From the NCBI GenBank assembly GCA_963781195.1, contig CAWAEZ010000011.1, positions 124,001 through 188,000 on the forward strand: DNA of 64,000 bases. The letters are read 5' to 3'. Source of the stretch: JAJPKK01 sp963781195. GTDB taxonomy: Bacteria; Pseudomonadota; Alphaproteobacteria; Rhizobiales; Xanthobacteraceae. How positions within the stretch are numbered: position 1 is the stretch's first letter; each line of letters starts with the position of its first letter. The position numbers and the translations under genes are program-made. This document shows positions 1 through 8,383 of the stretch, piece by piece. The notes under the pieces were generated by a model that made no database searches, was not told the origin of the DNA, and was given only the letters and a program-made list of their open reading frames with translations.

Positions 1-331
1 TGAGTTTCTCGTAGAGCGTCGCGTTCACGGCGTTGGGCACGGTGGCGAGGACCAGCGTGTAGCCGTCCGCCGCCGCGTTCACGACCGCCTCGGTGCCGAT
101 GTTGCCGCCGCCGCCCGGTCGGTTCTCGGTGACGAAGGACTGTCCGAGCCGCTCGGAAAGCCACTGTCCGATCAGCCGTGATGTGATGTCGACCCCGCCG
201 CCCGCCGCATAGGCGACGACGATGCGCACCGGCCGCGATGGATAGGTCTGGGCGAGCGCGCCCCGGGAGACCGCGGGAAGCGCCGCAGCGCCGGCTGCGA
301 GCCGCAGGAAGTGACGGCGCGGAAGTCTCAT
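1..331 (-). CDS. Bug-family (TctC-like) tripartite tricarboxylate transporter receptor, partial
   Basis: The N-terminal 110 codons of a periplasmic solute receptor; the rest lies beyond the left window edge. It opens with a twin-arginine-type leader (MRLPRRHFLRLAAG, then AVSRGALAQ) followed by YPSRPVRIVVAYAAGGG and a GGGGNIGTEAV segment. Both are hallmarks of Bug receptors, which bind small carboxylates or related anions for TctAB-type transport. The start ATG at 331 gives a leader matching the second receptor at 9124. No TctA or TctB membrane gene is in the window, so it may be an orphan receptor, as is common for this family in Bradyrhizobium-like genomes. The ligand cannot be inferred. Confidence 0.9.
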   Translation of the reverse strand, partial: MRLPRRHFLRLAAGAAALPAVSRGALAQTYPSRPVRIVVAYAAGGGVDITSRLIGQWLSERLGQSFVTENRPGGGGNIGTEAVVNAAADGYTLVLATVPNAVNATLYEKL

Positions 332-655
332 GGCGTTTCCCTCGGATCATTGGTCGCGTGCCGAAGGCCGACCGGGGTGGAGTTTTCGGAGGTCAGCCGC
401 GCACGTTATGACCTGCCAAACTACCGGACATAGCGCCGGCTGTCTCGACGTTTGCCGAGTGTCTGACCGGGACGGCCCTCGACGCGGTGCGCGCGGAGCG
501 CACGCGAGCCCATACTCGTATAAATTGTGTATTTATAGCATATACACGTTCAGGTTGATTTCAGAAAAAGGGTGTGATTTAAAGCTCCCGCGCGATTGGC
601 AACACCGAAAACGGATTGCCGGATCCCGTTACGGGATCGATTGGAGGGAACATTT
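332..655. other. intergenic region, AT-rich on its right half
   Basis: No convincing gene between the divergent Bug receptor and the peptidoglycan-binding protein. Roughly 510-600 is strikingly AT-rich for this genome and carries the overlapping inverted repeats listed separately at 519-547. An ORF from 330 to 710 exists but its translation has no recognisable feature and overlaps the better-supported gene at 656. Confidence 0.6.
519..547. promoter_or_regulatory. two overlapping inverted repeats, candidate operator/promoter region
   Basis: TATAAAT (519-525) and its exact complement ATTTATA (531-537) are separated by TGTGT. A second perfect repeat, GTGTAT (527-532) and ATACAC (542-547), overlaps it. 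The block lies 109-137 bases upstream of the peptidoglycan-binding gene in an AT-rich pocket. This fits a regulator-binding site or promoter core, but no regulator gene is adjacent and no -35/-10 pair can be assigned with confidence. Confidence 0.4.
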
Positions 656-1132
656 ATGGCGCCACATCATACAATTCACTTGGGTTCTAAAGGTCCTGAC
701 GTCGAGGTAGCTCAGAAGCGGCTCAATGAGCGAGGTTACGGGCCGTTGGAGGTGAATGGCAGCTTCGGCCCCCTCACTTACAAGTGTGTTCGTGAGTACC
801 AGACGGATCGGAGTCCGGGTGCAAAGCCACCGCCGCCCCCGCCCGGCCCTTATGCCTTAAGCTGGCCGCTCAATGTCGATGGCGTGGTCGGCCCAGAAAC
901 GTGGGGTCGGCTGGATCCTCCCGAGATAAAAGAAGGTTCGCCGGATCACCGGCACGTTTATTTGCTGCAGAACCTGCTGATCAAATCCGGCGTGCCCGGC
1001 GCCAATCCCGGAACTGTCGATGGTGTGTTCGAAAAGCACACGACGGCCGCCGTCACGGCGTTCCAGAAGTGGGCCGGGATTAAAGAGGACGGTATCGTCG
1101 GTCCGATCACCTGGGCGAAGCTTCACAGCTGA
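656..1132 (+). CDS. protein with two peptidoglycan-binding (PG_binding_1-like) domains
   Basis: A 158-residue protein with two copies of the short helical peptidoglycan-binding repeat. The first is at about residues 5-70 (GSKGPDVEVAQKRLNERGYG, then VDGVVGPETWGRL) and is interrupted by a proline run. The second is at about 95-157 (VYLLQNLLIKSG, then VDGVFEKHTTAAVTAFQ, then DGIVGPITWAKL). Start chosen at ATG 656 because GGAGGG (643-648) sits 7 bases before it; a 20-codon longer reading from 596 lacks such a site. No catalytic domain and no clear signal peptide, so it is probably a cell-wall anchoring or recognition module. It stands alone between unrelated genes, and its AT-rich upstream sequence hints at transfer. 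Confidence 0.75.
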   Translation: MAPHHTIHLGSKGPDVEVAQKRLNERGYGPLEVNGSFGPLTYKCVREYQTDRSPGAKPPPPPPGPYALSWPLNVDGVVGPETWGRLDPPEIKEGSPDHRHVYLLQNLLIKSGVPGANPGTVDGVFEKHTTAAVTAFQKWAGIKEDGIVGPITWAKLHS

Positions 1133-1268
1133 GCCGGCAAAGCGCTGACGGCGGGCTGACCGAGTTTGGTTTGCCCGCCATCTGCCGTTCCACGGACTTC
1201 TCATTGGATGATCCGCCACCCTGCCGTTTCGGCCGGAATAGGGCGGCCGCTTCACAGGTCCATAGCCG

Positions 1269-1553
1269 TCAGGGAAGTCCGAATGCCGGCCGGCCCTCGG
1301 GATCCACGATGCGCGTGGTCAACGACTTGCAGGCGCGGCACGCGAAGGTCTGCAGTTCATACGCCTTGCCGTCGGCGGCGTGCGGGCAGCGCCTGCGCAG
1401 GTAGGTATCCTGGCCACAGGTCGAACAGGCCACGCGATCATCGACACCGAACATGCGCCGCTCGGCTCCCGTCTTCCCGGCCATCTGCTCAGCAGACCGC
1501 GCGCGGTTCAGGGCATCCGGGCCCGGCGCTGATGCTGCTGAGGGATTGTCCAT
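1269..1553 (-). CDS. small zinc-ribbon-like protein
   Basis: A 94-residue protein with paired cysteine motifs: CSTCGQ near residue 43, a further C in RRCPHAADG, and CRACKSL near 72. The spacing is that of a zinc ribbon. Start taken at ATG 1553 (MDNPSAASAPG); a longer frame to 1616 exists but the added residues look non-coding. Short proteins with this CxxC...CxxC layout are widespread in Bradyrhizobium-type genomes, usually with no known role. Two more are nearby (1768-1977 and 8621-8779). Function unknown; nucleic-acid or metal binding is only a guess. Confidence 0.6.
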   Translation of the reverse strand: MDNPSAASAPGPDALNRARSAEQMAGKTGAERRMFGVDDRVACSTCGQDTYLRRRCPHAADGKAYELQTFACRACKSLTTRIVDPEGRPAFGLP

Positions 1554-1767
1554 GACGGCTCCTGATGGCGGACGACTGCTCCCGATAAAGGGCGCCTGAG
1601 GCGCCTTTCTCGGCAATCGCTATCGCCGCGGCACAGGCAGGCAAGATGCGGGCCGGAAACCGGAAGCCAGCCGTCCTGAATGAAGTTTGTGCAACGCACA
1701 AATTTTCGTTGACTAATTCACCGAACGGTCACGAAATGGCGTTGCGGGGCTGGGACGAGGAGTTTCC

Positions 1768-1977
1768 ATGCGTTACTTGGACGTCGCTCCGTCACGCCTG
1801 CCGTCGCTCTTTCTTCCCTGCCCACATTGCGGACACCGGATGGTGATCGCGACGGTCGAGCCTGCGCGCCTTGCCAACGGCACTCCCTCCAACGACCTCC
1901 AGGAGGTCACCCACGGCTGCGTGCAATGCGGCACCCGGCTGAGCCGCACGATCCGGCCGTTGTCCGGGGCCGCCTAA
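1768..1977 (+). CDS. small zinc-ribbon-like protein
   Basis: A 69-residue protein with CPHCGHRM at residues 18-25 and CVQCGTRLSRT at 51-61, a classical two-knuckle zinc ribbon. A GAGGAG element lies about 6 bases before the ATG at 1768. The 3' end overlaps the convergent ABC ATPase gene by 4 bases (1974-1977). No domain beyond the zinc knuckles can be named. It probably belongs to the same loose group as the proteins at 1269-1553 and 8621-8779, although the flanking sequences differ. Confidence 0.65.
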   Translation: MRYLDVAPSRLPSLFLPCPHCGHRMVIATVEPARLANGTPSNDLQEVTHGCVQCGTRLSRTIRPLSGAA

Positions 1978-2756
1978 GCTTGGTTGCGGGCCGTGTTCGG
2001 CGCGTAACGCGCGAGGAATTGCCGGGCACGCTCGGTCGTCGGATGGGTGAAGAAGGCTTCGGGTTCCGCCGTCTCCACGATGCGCCCCTGATCCATGAAG
2101 ACGACGCGCGTCGCCGCCTCCCGTGCAAACCCCATCTCGTGGGTGACCACGATCATCGTCATGCCTTCGCTCGCCAGCGTTTTCATCACCGCCAACACCT
2201 CGCCGACCAATTCGGGGTCGAGCGCGCTGGTCGGCTCGTCGAACAGCAGAAGCACCGGGCGCATCATCAGGGCGCGCGCAATCCCGACCCGCTGTTTCTG
2301 CCCGCCGGACAGCCTCGCCGGCGGTGTATCGCGCTTGTCCCAGAGTCCGACCTTGCCGAGCAGCGCCTCGGCCTGCTCGCGCACTTCTGAGCGCGGTCGC
2401 CGCTGCACGTGAAGCGGGGCCGCCATCAGGTTGTCCAAGACGCTCAGATGCGGCCACAGCGCGAAATGCTGGAACACCATGCCCATGCGGATGCGCAGCC
2501 GTGCCAGATCGCGGTCCGACATCGCGCTCTCTTTCGCCCCGACGCCGACGCGCTCCCCGGAAAGATACACCGCACCGCTGTCCGGCACCTCCAGCCAGTT
2601 GATGCAGCGGAGCAGTGTCGACTTGCCGGCGCCGGACGGCCCGAGGATGCACACCGTCTCGCCTTCCGAGACCGAAAGCTCGATGCCCTCCAGCACCCGA
2701 TGGTCCTTGAAGGATTTGCACAGGCCGGTGACCCGAAGAACCAAGCTGGCGTTCAC
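1974..2756 (-). CDS. polar amino-acid ABC transporter ATP-binding protein
   Basis: A 260-residue GlnQ/HisP-type ATPase that energises the two permeases of the same operon. Walker A is GPSGAGKST, the signature is LSGGQKQRVGIARAL, Walker B is LLLFDEPTSALDP, and the switch histidine is in IVVTHEMGFA. Start set at GTG 2756 because it overlaps the TGA of the preceding dioxygenase gene (GTGA), implying translational coupling. The upstream frame extension to 2867 merely runs through the dioxygenase gene. Last gene of a five-gene minus-strand operon (receptor, permease, permease, dioxygenase, ATPase). Substrate class, a polar amino acid or opine-like compound, is inferred from family. Confidence 0.93.
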   Translation of the reverse strand: MNASLVLRVTGLCKSFKDHRVLEGIELSVSEGETVCILGPSGAGKSTLLRCINWLEVPDSGAVYLSGERVGVGAKESAMSDRDLARLRIRMGMVFQHFALWPHLSVLDNLMAAPLHVQRRPRSEVREQAEALLGKVGLWDKRDTPPARLSGGQKQRVGIARALMMRPVLLLFDEPTSALDPELVGEVLAVMKTLASEGMTMIVVTHEMGFAREAATRVVFMDQGRIVETAEPEAFFTHPTTERARQFLARYAPNTARNQA

Positions 2757-3571
2757 GCGTCGGCGGCCTGCTTGATCTCGCCGTCGCGATACTGCCCCCA
2801 GGCGCCGCGCAGCGCGGCATATGCGACCGGGTCGAGATCGTACCGGGGCAGCGGGTCGGGATCCCAATGGCCGTATCGATCCACGCCGCGCACCAGGGTG
2901 GCGCTGCGCCGGCCGATGGTGGAGCGGACATGGGTCGGAATATAGAAGAACGCAAATCCCACCCGCGGCGCCGCCGTGCGGTTCTGCTTCGAGCCGTGGG
3001 CCGTGCGCTCGTGATGGAGCGAGAATTCGCCGGGCTGCAGCGCGATGGTGACCGCACTGCTTTCGTCGGCGATTCGCAGGGACTGTCCGCGCGCCAGCAT
3101 GTTGTCCGGGGCAAAGGTCTCCTCGTGCACCAGGTCCGGGCCGATATGGGTGCGCGGCAGGACTTGCAGCGCGCCGTTCTCGGCGCTGGTCTGCGTGAAG
3201 GCGACCCAGGCGGTTACCTCCTCATGCGGATCGAGGCCGAAATAGGCGCTGTCCTGGTGCCATGAGACATAGGCGCGATCCTTTCCGCCCTTGGCGAAGA
3301 TCGAAGCACCGAACAGCATGATGTCGGGGCCCAAGAGATCCTCGAGGACATCGAGGATCGCCGGGCTGCGGCCGAGTTCGACCAACCACGGCATCGCCAG
3401 ATGTCCCTTGATCTTGAGGCTGCGATTGGCGCTTTCGCCCATCTTCGCCTCATAGGCGGCGATCCGCGCGGCGCAATCGGCGGCCTTTTCCTGATCCATC
3501 GCGCGCATCGGCGCGAGCCAGCCGAGCTCCTTAAAATGCGTCACCTGAGAATCGGTCAGCGTCTTCGCCAT
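2753..3571 (-). CDS. phytanoyl-CoA dioxygenase (PhyH) family non-heme iron oxygenase
   Basis: A 272-residue Fe(II)/2-oxoglutarate-dependent oxygenase of the PhyH superfamily, which also contains ectoine and other amino-acid hydroxylases. The iron facial triad is visible as WHQDSAYFG (HxD, near residue 105) and the distal histidine in HHERTAHGSKQN (near 190). The 2-oxoglutarate-binding arginine is probably in RTAAPRVGFAFF. It sits inside an amino-acid ABC operon, 11 bases after the second permease and overlapping the ATPase start by 4 bases. It therefore probably hydroxylates the imported compound or a derivative. The substrate is unknown, and the ectoine hydroxylase signature was not recognised. 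Confidence 0.88.
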   Translation of the reverse strand: MAKTLTDSQVTHFKELGWLAPMRAMDQEKAADCAARIAAYEAKMGESANRSLKIKGHLAMPWLVELGRSPAILDVLEDLLGPDIMLFGASIFAKGGKDRAYVSWHQDSAYFGLDPHEEVTAWVAFTQTSAENGALQVLPRTHIGPDLVHEETFAPDNMLARGQSLRIADESSAVTIALQPGEFSLHHERTAHGSKQNRTAAPRVGFAFFYIPTHVRSTIGRRSATLVRGVDRYGHWDPDPLPRYDLDPVAYAALRGAWGQYRDGEIKQAADA

Positions 3572-3582
3572 TGCATCCTCCG

Positions 3583-4242
3583 TCAGCGCCGCGCTTCGGC
3601 CATGGTCACCACCGCCCGCACCCCTCCCTCAATCGCCAGACACAGCAGCCAGTATAGCAGCATCGCGCACACGAAGCTGGCGAACGGGACATAGTAGGTC
3701 GCCTGTATCTCGTTGGCGGCGAAGGTCAGCTCCTGCACCGCGATGATCACGAGGAAGGCGCTGTCCTTGATGATCTGGACCATCTGGTTACCGAGCATCG
3801 GGATCGACGACAGCAGCACCGGCGGCAGTATGATGCGCGCGACGAGGCGCCAGCCGTGAAACCCGAAAGCCTGCCCGGCTTCGATGCCCTCGCGCGGCAG
3901 CGCGACGAAGCCGCCGCGCAGCAGCTCGGCGATGTAGGCGGCATTGTAGATCGTGAGTGCGACGACGCCCGCCATCAGATTGTCGATGGTGATGCCGAAC
4001 GACGGCAGCCCATAGTAGATCAGGTAGCAGAACAGCATGAACGGCACGCATCGCATCAGGTCGATCAGCCAGATCAGCGGCACGGCCAGTGCACGGATAC
4101 GCGAGATCAACACGACGAAGAGCATGAGCCCGAGCGCTCCCGCGCCGATCGCCGATGCGGCGGCGATGGCGATCGTGGTGCCAAACCCGGCAAGCAGAGC
4201 CTCCCGCTGCTCCCACAGCACTTCGATGCCGTGGGGAATCAT
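3583..4242 (-). CDS. polar amino-acid ABC transporter permease (second)
   Basis: A 219-residue HisM/GlnP-type inner-membrane permease with about five hydrophobic segments and the cytoplasmic coupling (EAA) loop around EAGQAFGFHGWRLVARIILPP. Start chosen at ATG 4242, which overlaps the upstream permease stop as ATGA; a longer open frame to 4593 lies within the neighbouring permease gene. It pairs with the permease at 4239-4883 to form a heterodimeric channel powered by the ATPase at 1974-2756. Confidence 0.92.
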   Translation of the reverse strand: MIPHGIEVLWEQREALLAGFGTTIAIAAASAIGAGALGLMLFVVLISRIRALAVPLIWLIDLMRCVPFMLFCYLIYYGLPSFGITIDNLMAGVVALTIYNAAYIAELLRGGFVALPREGIEAGQAFGFHGWRLVARIILPPVLLSSIPMLGNQMVQIIKDSAFLVIIAVQELTFAANEIQATYYVPFASFVCAMLLYWLLCLAIEGGVRAVVTMAEARR

Positions 4243-4883
4243 GCGAACTCGCTCGCCTGGTGGCGACGTTCCAGCACCCGCTGCATCGCCACGAAACCAC
4301 CGATGACGACGAGATAGATCGCGAGCGCGACCAGGAACGGCGGAATCGGCTTGTAAGTCGCAGCACCGATGCGAACCGCGGCGCGCGTCGCCTCGGTGAC
4401 GCCGATCACCGCCACGGCCGGGCTGACCTTGATGAGAAGCGTCATCTCGTTGACCAGCGCCGGCAATGCGGCGCGCGCGATCTGAGGAAGCACGATGAGG
4501 CGAAAGCGCAGGCCGCGAGGCATCCCGAACGCGCGTGCGGCATCGAGCTGGTCGAGGGGAAAGGCGAGCAGCGCCGCGCGCCAGATCTCGCAATTATAAG
4601 CCATCGATCCCAGCGTCAGCGTGGCGACGCCGGCAGTAAATCGCGGCACCTCGAGACCAATGGTCGGCAACGCGAAGTACACCAGCAACACGAGCGTCAC
4701 CGCCGGCGTGGCGCGCAACAGACTGACCAGTGCGGCCACCGCCGGGTTGAGAATCGGCACCCGCTCCCAGCGCACGAGGGCGAGGGCGAGCCCGAGCGGC
4801 GTGCCGAGCGCGATCGCCATCAGGCTGAGCACGATGGTGTTGCCCGCCCCGGCGGCCAACGCCAGGTAATCCCCCGGTCCCAT
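4239..4883 (-). CDS. polar amino-acid ABC transporter permease (first)
   Basis: A 214-residue inner-membrane permease of the HisMQ family. It shows GNTIVLSLMAIALGTPLGL, then the EAA-type loop DAARAFGMPRGLRFRLIVLPQ at about residues 115-135, then further hydrophobic segments. It lies 7 bases downstream of the binding-protein gene and overlaps the next permease by 4 bases, so translation is probably coupled. Partner and energy source are the neighbouring permease and ATPase. Confidence 0.92.
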   Translation of the reverse strand: MGPGDYLALAAGAGNTIVLSLMAIALGTPLGLALALVRWERVPILNPAVAALVSLLRATPAVTLVLLVYFALPTIGLEVPRFTAGVATLTLGSMAYNCEIWRAALLAFPLDQLDAARAFGMPRGLRFRLIVLPQIARAALPALVNEMTLLIKVSPAVAVIGVTEATRAAVRIGAATYKPIPPFLVALAIYLVVIGGFVAMQRVLERRHQASEFA

Positions 4884-4890
4884 GGCGGGA

Positions 4891-5724
4891 TCAGACGCTT
4901 GCGGAAGGCACCTCCGGCATATTCTCGAAGGTGACGTCGAACCATTTCTTCTGCAGCGCGTACATCGAGCCGTCCTTGCGCGTGCCGAGCAGGAACTCGT
5001 TGAGCATGGCGAGCAGCTCGGTGTTGCCCTTCACCACCGCCCACGCGATGTAGGTCGGCTTCGAGACGGGCTCGCCCACTTCGAAGGTATCGGGCTTCGC
5101 CTTGGCGATCGATTCCAGGCTGAGCCGGGTATTGACGACGAAGTCGATGCGGCCCAGCGCGAGATCCTGATAGGCCTCGGGATATCCTTGGTAGGAGACG
5201 ATTTTCCCGAGCTTGCCGCCGGTCGCCTTGAGCATGTCTTCCAACTGGGGAAGCAGTTTGAGCATGGCGCTGCCCGCCTCGACGCCGAGCGGCAGTCCGC
5301 TGAGGTCCTTGATGCCCTGGATCTTCTTGTCGCCCTTGCGCTTGAGGTAGTAATCCACGGACTCGACCACGGGACTGCAAAAATCCAGCGTCTTCATGCG
5401 TTCCTGGGTGACCAGGATGGCGGTCACGGCGGCATCGTACTTGCCGGTCGTGACGCCGGGCAGGATGCCGGTCCAAGGGATGATGTCCTGGCGAACCTCG
5501 AACCCTGCCTTCTTCTTGAACAGTTCCAGCAGTTCCTGGTCGTATCCGGTCGGCTTGCCGTTTTGGGTGAATTCGAACGGCTGGTAGTCGTCCTCGGTGG
5601 CGACGGTCATGTAACCGCGCTTCTTGATTTCGGCGAGCGTGGCGGCCCAGGCGGCGCCCGGCAGGGCCAGCGCGGCCGCCGCGCCAATCAGTAGTCCGCG
5701 ACGTGAAAAGCCGGGTGCTGTCAT
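4891..5724 (-). CDS. polar amino-acid ABC transporter substrate-binding protein
   Basis: A 277-residue periplasmic receptor (SBP_bac_3 type) and first gene of the operon. The leader is twin-arginine-like (SRRGLLIGAAAALALPGAAWA). The mature chain opens LAEIKKRGYMTVATEDDYQP, followed by GYDQELLELF and DAAVTAILVTQERMKTLDF, typical of amino-acid receptors. Start taken at ATG 5724 because AGGAGG lies 7 bases upstream; an 11-codon longer frame lacks a site. The ligand is uncertain: the family takes glutamine, arginine, cystine, opines and ectoine. The dioxygenase in the operon is the main hint to substrate chemistry. Confidence 0.93.
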   Translation of the reverse strand: MTAPGFSRRGLLIGAAAALALPGAAWAATLAEIKKRGYMTVATEDDYQPFEFTQNGKPTGYDQELLELFKKKAGFEVRQDIIPWTGILPGVTTGKYDAAVTAILVTQERMKTLDFCSPVVESVDYYLKRKGDKKIQGIKDLSGLPLGVEAGSAMLKLLPQLEDMLKATGGKLGKIVSYQGYPEAYQDLALGRIDFVVNTRLSLESIAKAKPDTFEVGEPVSKPTYIAWAVVKGNTELLAMLNEFLLGTRKDGSMYALQKKWFDVTFENMPEVPSASV

Positions 5725-5970
5725 GGTGTGTCCTCCTGTTGGGCGGGACAAAAGCAATCCTCATGCCAGCATCGTGGGGAATACCTCGCCCCGCGTAAAG
5801 AAATCGACGCGCTTGACCGTTCGCGCACTCACCTGCCGAAGAAGCCCGCGAGGTGCAATTCGCGGCAACCTCGTCGACGGTGTTCCACAGTGGAACCCGA
5901 GCCCACCCGATGCATTGTCTGCGATCGATCCCCGCGCTTCACTCGGGCCGCGGGCCGTCTGGAGAAACCC

Positions 5971-6486
5971 ATGAAAGCCACTCTGGCATCCCTTGCGACG
6001 ACGGTTCTGTTGATCGGGCTTTCGTATCCAGCCGCGGCGCAGGTCGCCAAGGCGGAGCTCAAGGATGCCGACGGTAAGGTCGTCGGCGACATCAATCTGA
6101 GTCAAACCCCCGACGGCGTGCTGATGAGGGTCGCCGTCAAAGGATTGCCGGCGGGGGACCTTGCCTTCCATGTCCATGCGGTGGGTATCTGCCAAGCGCC
6201 GTTTCTGACGGCAGGGCCGCATTTCAATCCGGGCAACAAGAAGCACGGCCTGGAGTTGCCCGAGGGGCCGCACGCTGGCGACATGCCGAACCTCCACATC
6301 CCTCCGAGCGGGAACCTGACCGTGGAAGTCTTGAATACCGAGATCACCCTGGCCAGGGGGAAGCCGAACTCGGTATTCGATTCCGACGGGTCCGCCGTCG
6401 TGGTTCATGCGAACGCCGACGATTACAAGACGGACCCTGCCGGCAATGCCGGCGATCGCATCGCTTGCGGCATCATCAAGGAGTGA
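5971..6486 (+). CDS. sodC: periplasmic Cu/Zn superoxide dismutase
   Basis: A 171-residue exported superoxide dismutase converting superoxide to peroxide in the periplasm. The signal peptide is residues 1-23 (ends AAAQ). Metal ligands appear in order: H67 and H69 (FHVHAVG), H84 (GPHFNPG), H92, H101 and D104 (HAGDM), and H146 (VVVHANADDY). C74 and C166 are placed to form the conserved disulfide. Start at ATG 5971 gives a clean signal peptide. Monocistronic, convergent with corA, and reading away from the amino-acid operon. Confidence 0.95.
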   Translation: MKATLASLATTVLLIGLSYPAAAQVAKAELKDADGKVVGDINLSQTPDGVLMRVAVKGLPAGDLAFHVHAVGICQAPFLTAGPHFNPGNKKHGLELPEGPHAGDMPNLHIPPSGNLTVEVLNTEITLARGKPNSVFDSDGSAVVVHANADDYKTDPAGNAGDRIACGIIKE

Positions 6487-6564
6487 TGCCTCCGAAGCGT
6501 GAGGCCGCAACAGTGATGCCGCAGACAGTGATGCCGACGCCCGCGCTTGCGCGGCGTTCGCGGA

Positions 6565-7560
6565 TCAGAACCAGCCTCGCCATTTGAACCACGCGAGCGG
6601 GATGATGGCGCTGAGCGCGATCATCGAAAGGCCGAACGGATACCCTCCCACCCAACCGAGTTCGGGCATGTATTTGAAGTTCATGCCGTAGATTCCGGCA
6701 ACGAGGGTCGGCGGGATTCCGACCACGGAAACGATGGTGAGAACCTGAAACAGGTCGTTTTGCTGGATGCTGATGAATCCCAGGATGGCGTCCAGCAGGA
6801 ATTGGACCTTGCCCGACAGATGCGCTTCATAATCGTTGAGAGAAACGACGTCCTTGTTGATGGCTTCGAGCCGTGACTGGCATTCCGGACAAATCCAGTC
6901 TTTCCGAAGGCTCAGCACATAGGGCGCAACCCGGCCGACGCCGAGCAGCGCGTCGCGGGCGAGCGCCAAGCGATCGCCCGTGGCGCCGACCGACATCAGC
7001 GCCCGGCGCAACGCATTGTTCGACCGCGCCAGGCGCCTCGGCCGCGACGGATCGCGCCTGAAAACGGCTTTTGAAACCTTGTCGAGTTCCGACCCCAGGC
7101 GTTCGAGGACGTCGGCGCCCCGATCCACCGTGGCTTCGAGCAGGGCGGTGAACACGCCGACCGAGCTTTGGGTTTTTTCCTCCTGCCTGAGCCGTTCCGT
7201 CACGACGTCGAACGTCGATAAGGGGGCAAAGCGAACGGTGACGAGCAAACTCCGCGTCAGGATGAATCCGGTCGGCGACAGGAAGGCGTCCGCCGTATCG
7301 CCGGCCGCCACGGCAGGGATGCTGAGGTAGATGATGTCCCCGTCCGCCGCCAACCGGCTGGACGCCTCGATCTCGCTGAGCGCTTCGATCGACGGCACCC
7401 GGACGTGCGTCAGGCTTTCCACGAGAGCCAACTCCTCGGACGTGGGATTCAGCAGATCGATCCAAACCGCGTCGCGGGGGATCTCGTCCGACGGCGCGTG
7501 GCGCTCCCCGGTCGACGCGCCGAATGCCGTCAGCACGAGGCGGCTCTCGCGGCGGGCCAA
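6565..7560 (-). CDS. corA: CorA-family magnesium/divalent cation transporter
   Basis: A 331-residue CorA channel: a long cytoplasmic alpha/beta and helical region (residues 1-265), then two C-terminal membrane helices. The universal YGMNF selectivity motif is near residue 295 between them, followed by a MPELGW periplasmic loop. The C terminus is basic (WFKWRGWF). Length matches the family. It imports Mg2+ and sometimes Co2+ or Ni2+ as a pentamer. Single gene, converging on sodC with about 80 bases between them. CorA, rather than ZntB, is inferred from the GMN loop. Confidence 0.92.
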   Translation of the reverse strand: MARRESRLVLTAFGASTGERHAPSDEIPRDAVWIDLLNPTSEELALVESLTHVRVPSIEALSEIEASSRLAADGDIIYLSIPAVAAGDTADAFLSPTGFILTRSLLVTVRFAPLSTFDVVTERLRQEEKTQSSVGVFTALLEATVDRGADVLERLGSELDKVSKAVFRRDPSRPRRLARSNNALRRALMSVGATGDRLALARDALLGVGRVAPYVLSLRKDWICPECQSRLEAINKDVVSLNDYEAHLSGKVQFLLDAILGFISIQQNDLFQVLTIVSVVGIPPTLVAGIYGMNFKYMPELGWVGGYPFGLSMIALSAIIPLAWFKWRGWF

Positions 7561-7930
7561 ACGGGGTTCGTGGACCTCGCCGGCCAGGTACGCCTAACGG
7601 CACGGGCGATCTGCAAACATCGTCCGCGCTGCCGCGTCTGCGGAACCCGCGCGGTCGCGTCTCGCACCGTCCGGCGCCAGGCCCGGGGGCCGCGTTGCGG
7701 GGACGCGGCCGTCGCGACCCCCGTCATGGAAACCACCAATCCCATCACCGGCGAACACCCAGATGTCCTGATTTGTCTGGCGAAGCGTCGCGCATCTCCG
7801 GCCGTGCCGCAACTGTCCCTCTGCGTGAATTCTCGCCCCGTCCGCCCTCCAAGCCGTGGTCAAGCAAATTCTGTGGAACGTTTTCTGGAGTTGGTTGTTA
7901 TCAAAATGTTCAGTAGCCAGGGGGGCTTCC
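7561..7930. other. intergenic region, no supported gene
   Basis: Divergent spacer between corA and a small exported protein. Open frames here are translations of GC-rich DNA without motifs. Bases 7850-7915 are locally less GC-rich and probably hold the promoter of the downstream gene; no clear box pair was found. Confidence 0.5.
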
Positions 7931-8383
7931 ATGCGGTCCATTCACTTCGCGATGTCTGCGGCAGTCTGCGCCATTCCGTTGTGCGCTTGGGCAGCCGCTC
8001 TGCACGCTTCGGTTCCTTTCGAAGTTCTCCCCACCGTCGCCCTGTCTGCTTCGACGGGCAATGCAAAGGGAGATCGCATCGTGGCTCCCTTCAATATCGG
8101 TGCTCCCGGGGTGTCCGTGGAGCTGGCGGACCAGCCTCGCTCGGCATTCACGGTGCGCGATCGCGATGGCAGCCTGATTTACCGAATTGATCCCGCCGCC
8201 CGCACCACCACCGTCGGCAAGCGGACCGGACATGGTTCCACACGCCCGGTAGCGTCGGCTCCGGCGTCCTCGCCGGTGAGCACACCATCGGTCCGGTTGC
8301 CGCTTCCCGAGGGTTGCGAAGGCGCATTCAGCCCCTACGCGGCGCCCGATAAGGCCGATGTGATCGGCCGCTGCATCTCCTGA
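7931..8383 (+). CDS. small exported protein of unknown function
   Basis: A 150-residue protein with an N-terminal signal peptide (MRSIHFAMSAAVCAIPLCAWAAALHA). The rest is low-complexity: an early beta-rich stretch, a central Ser/Pro/Ala linker, and a C-terminal LPEGCEGAFSPYAAP plus GRCIS segment with two cysteines that could form a disulfide. Start taken at ATG 7931, preceded by a purine-rich AGGGGGG run; a longer frame from 7856 has no ribosome site. No family recognised. Probably periplasmic. Confidence 0.6.
   Translation: MRSIHFAMSAAVCAIPLCAWAAALHASVPFEVLPTVALSASTGNAKGDRIVAPFNIGAPGVSVELADQPRSAFTVRDRDGSLIYRIDPAARTTTVGKRTGHGSTRPVASAPASSPVSTPSVRLPLPEGCEGAFSPYAAPDKADVIGRCIS

Noticed and set aside
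330..710. 126-residue plus-strand frame
   Set aside because: Composition is random-looking, it crosses the AT-rich dyad and overlaps the well-supported peptidoglycan-binding gene.
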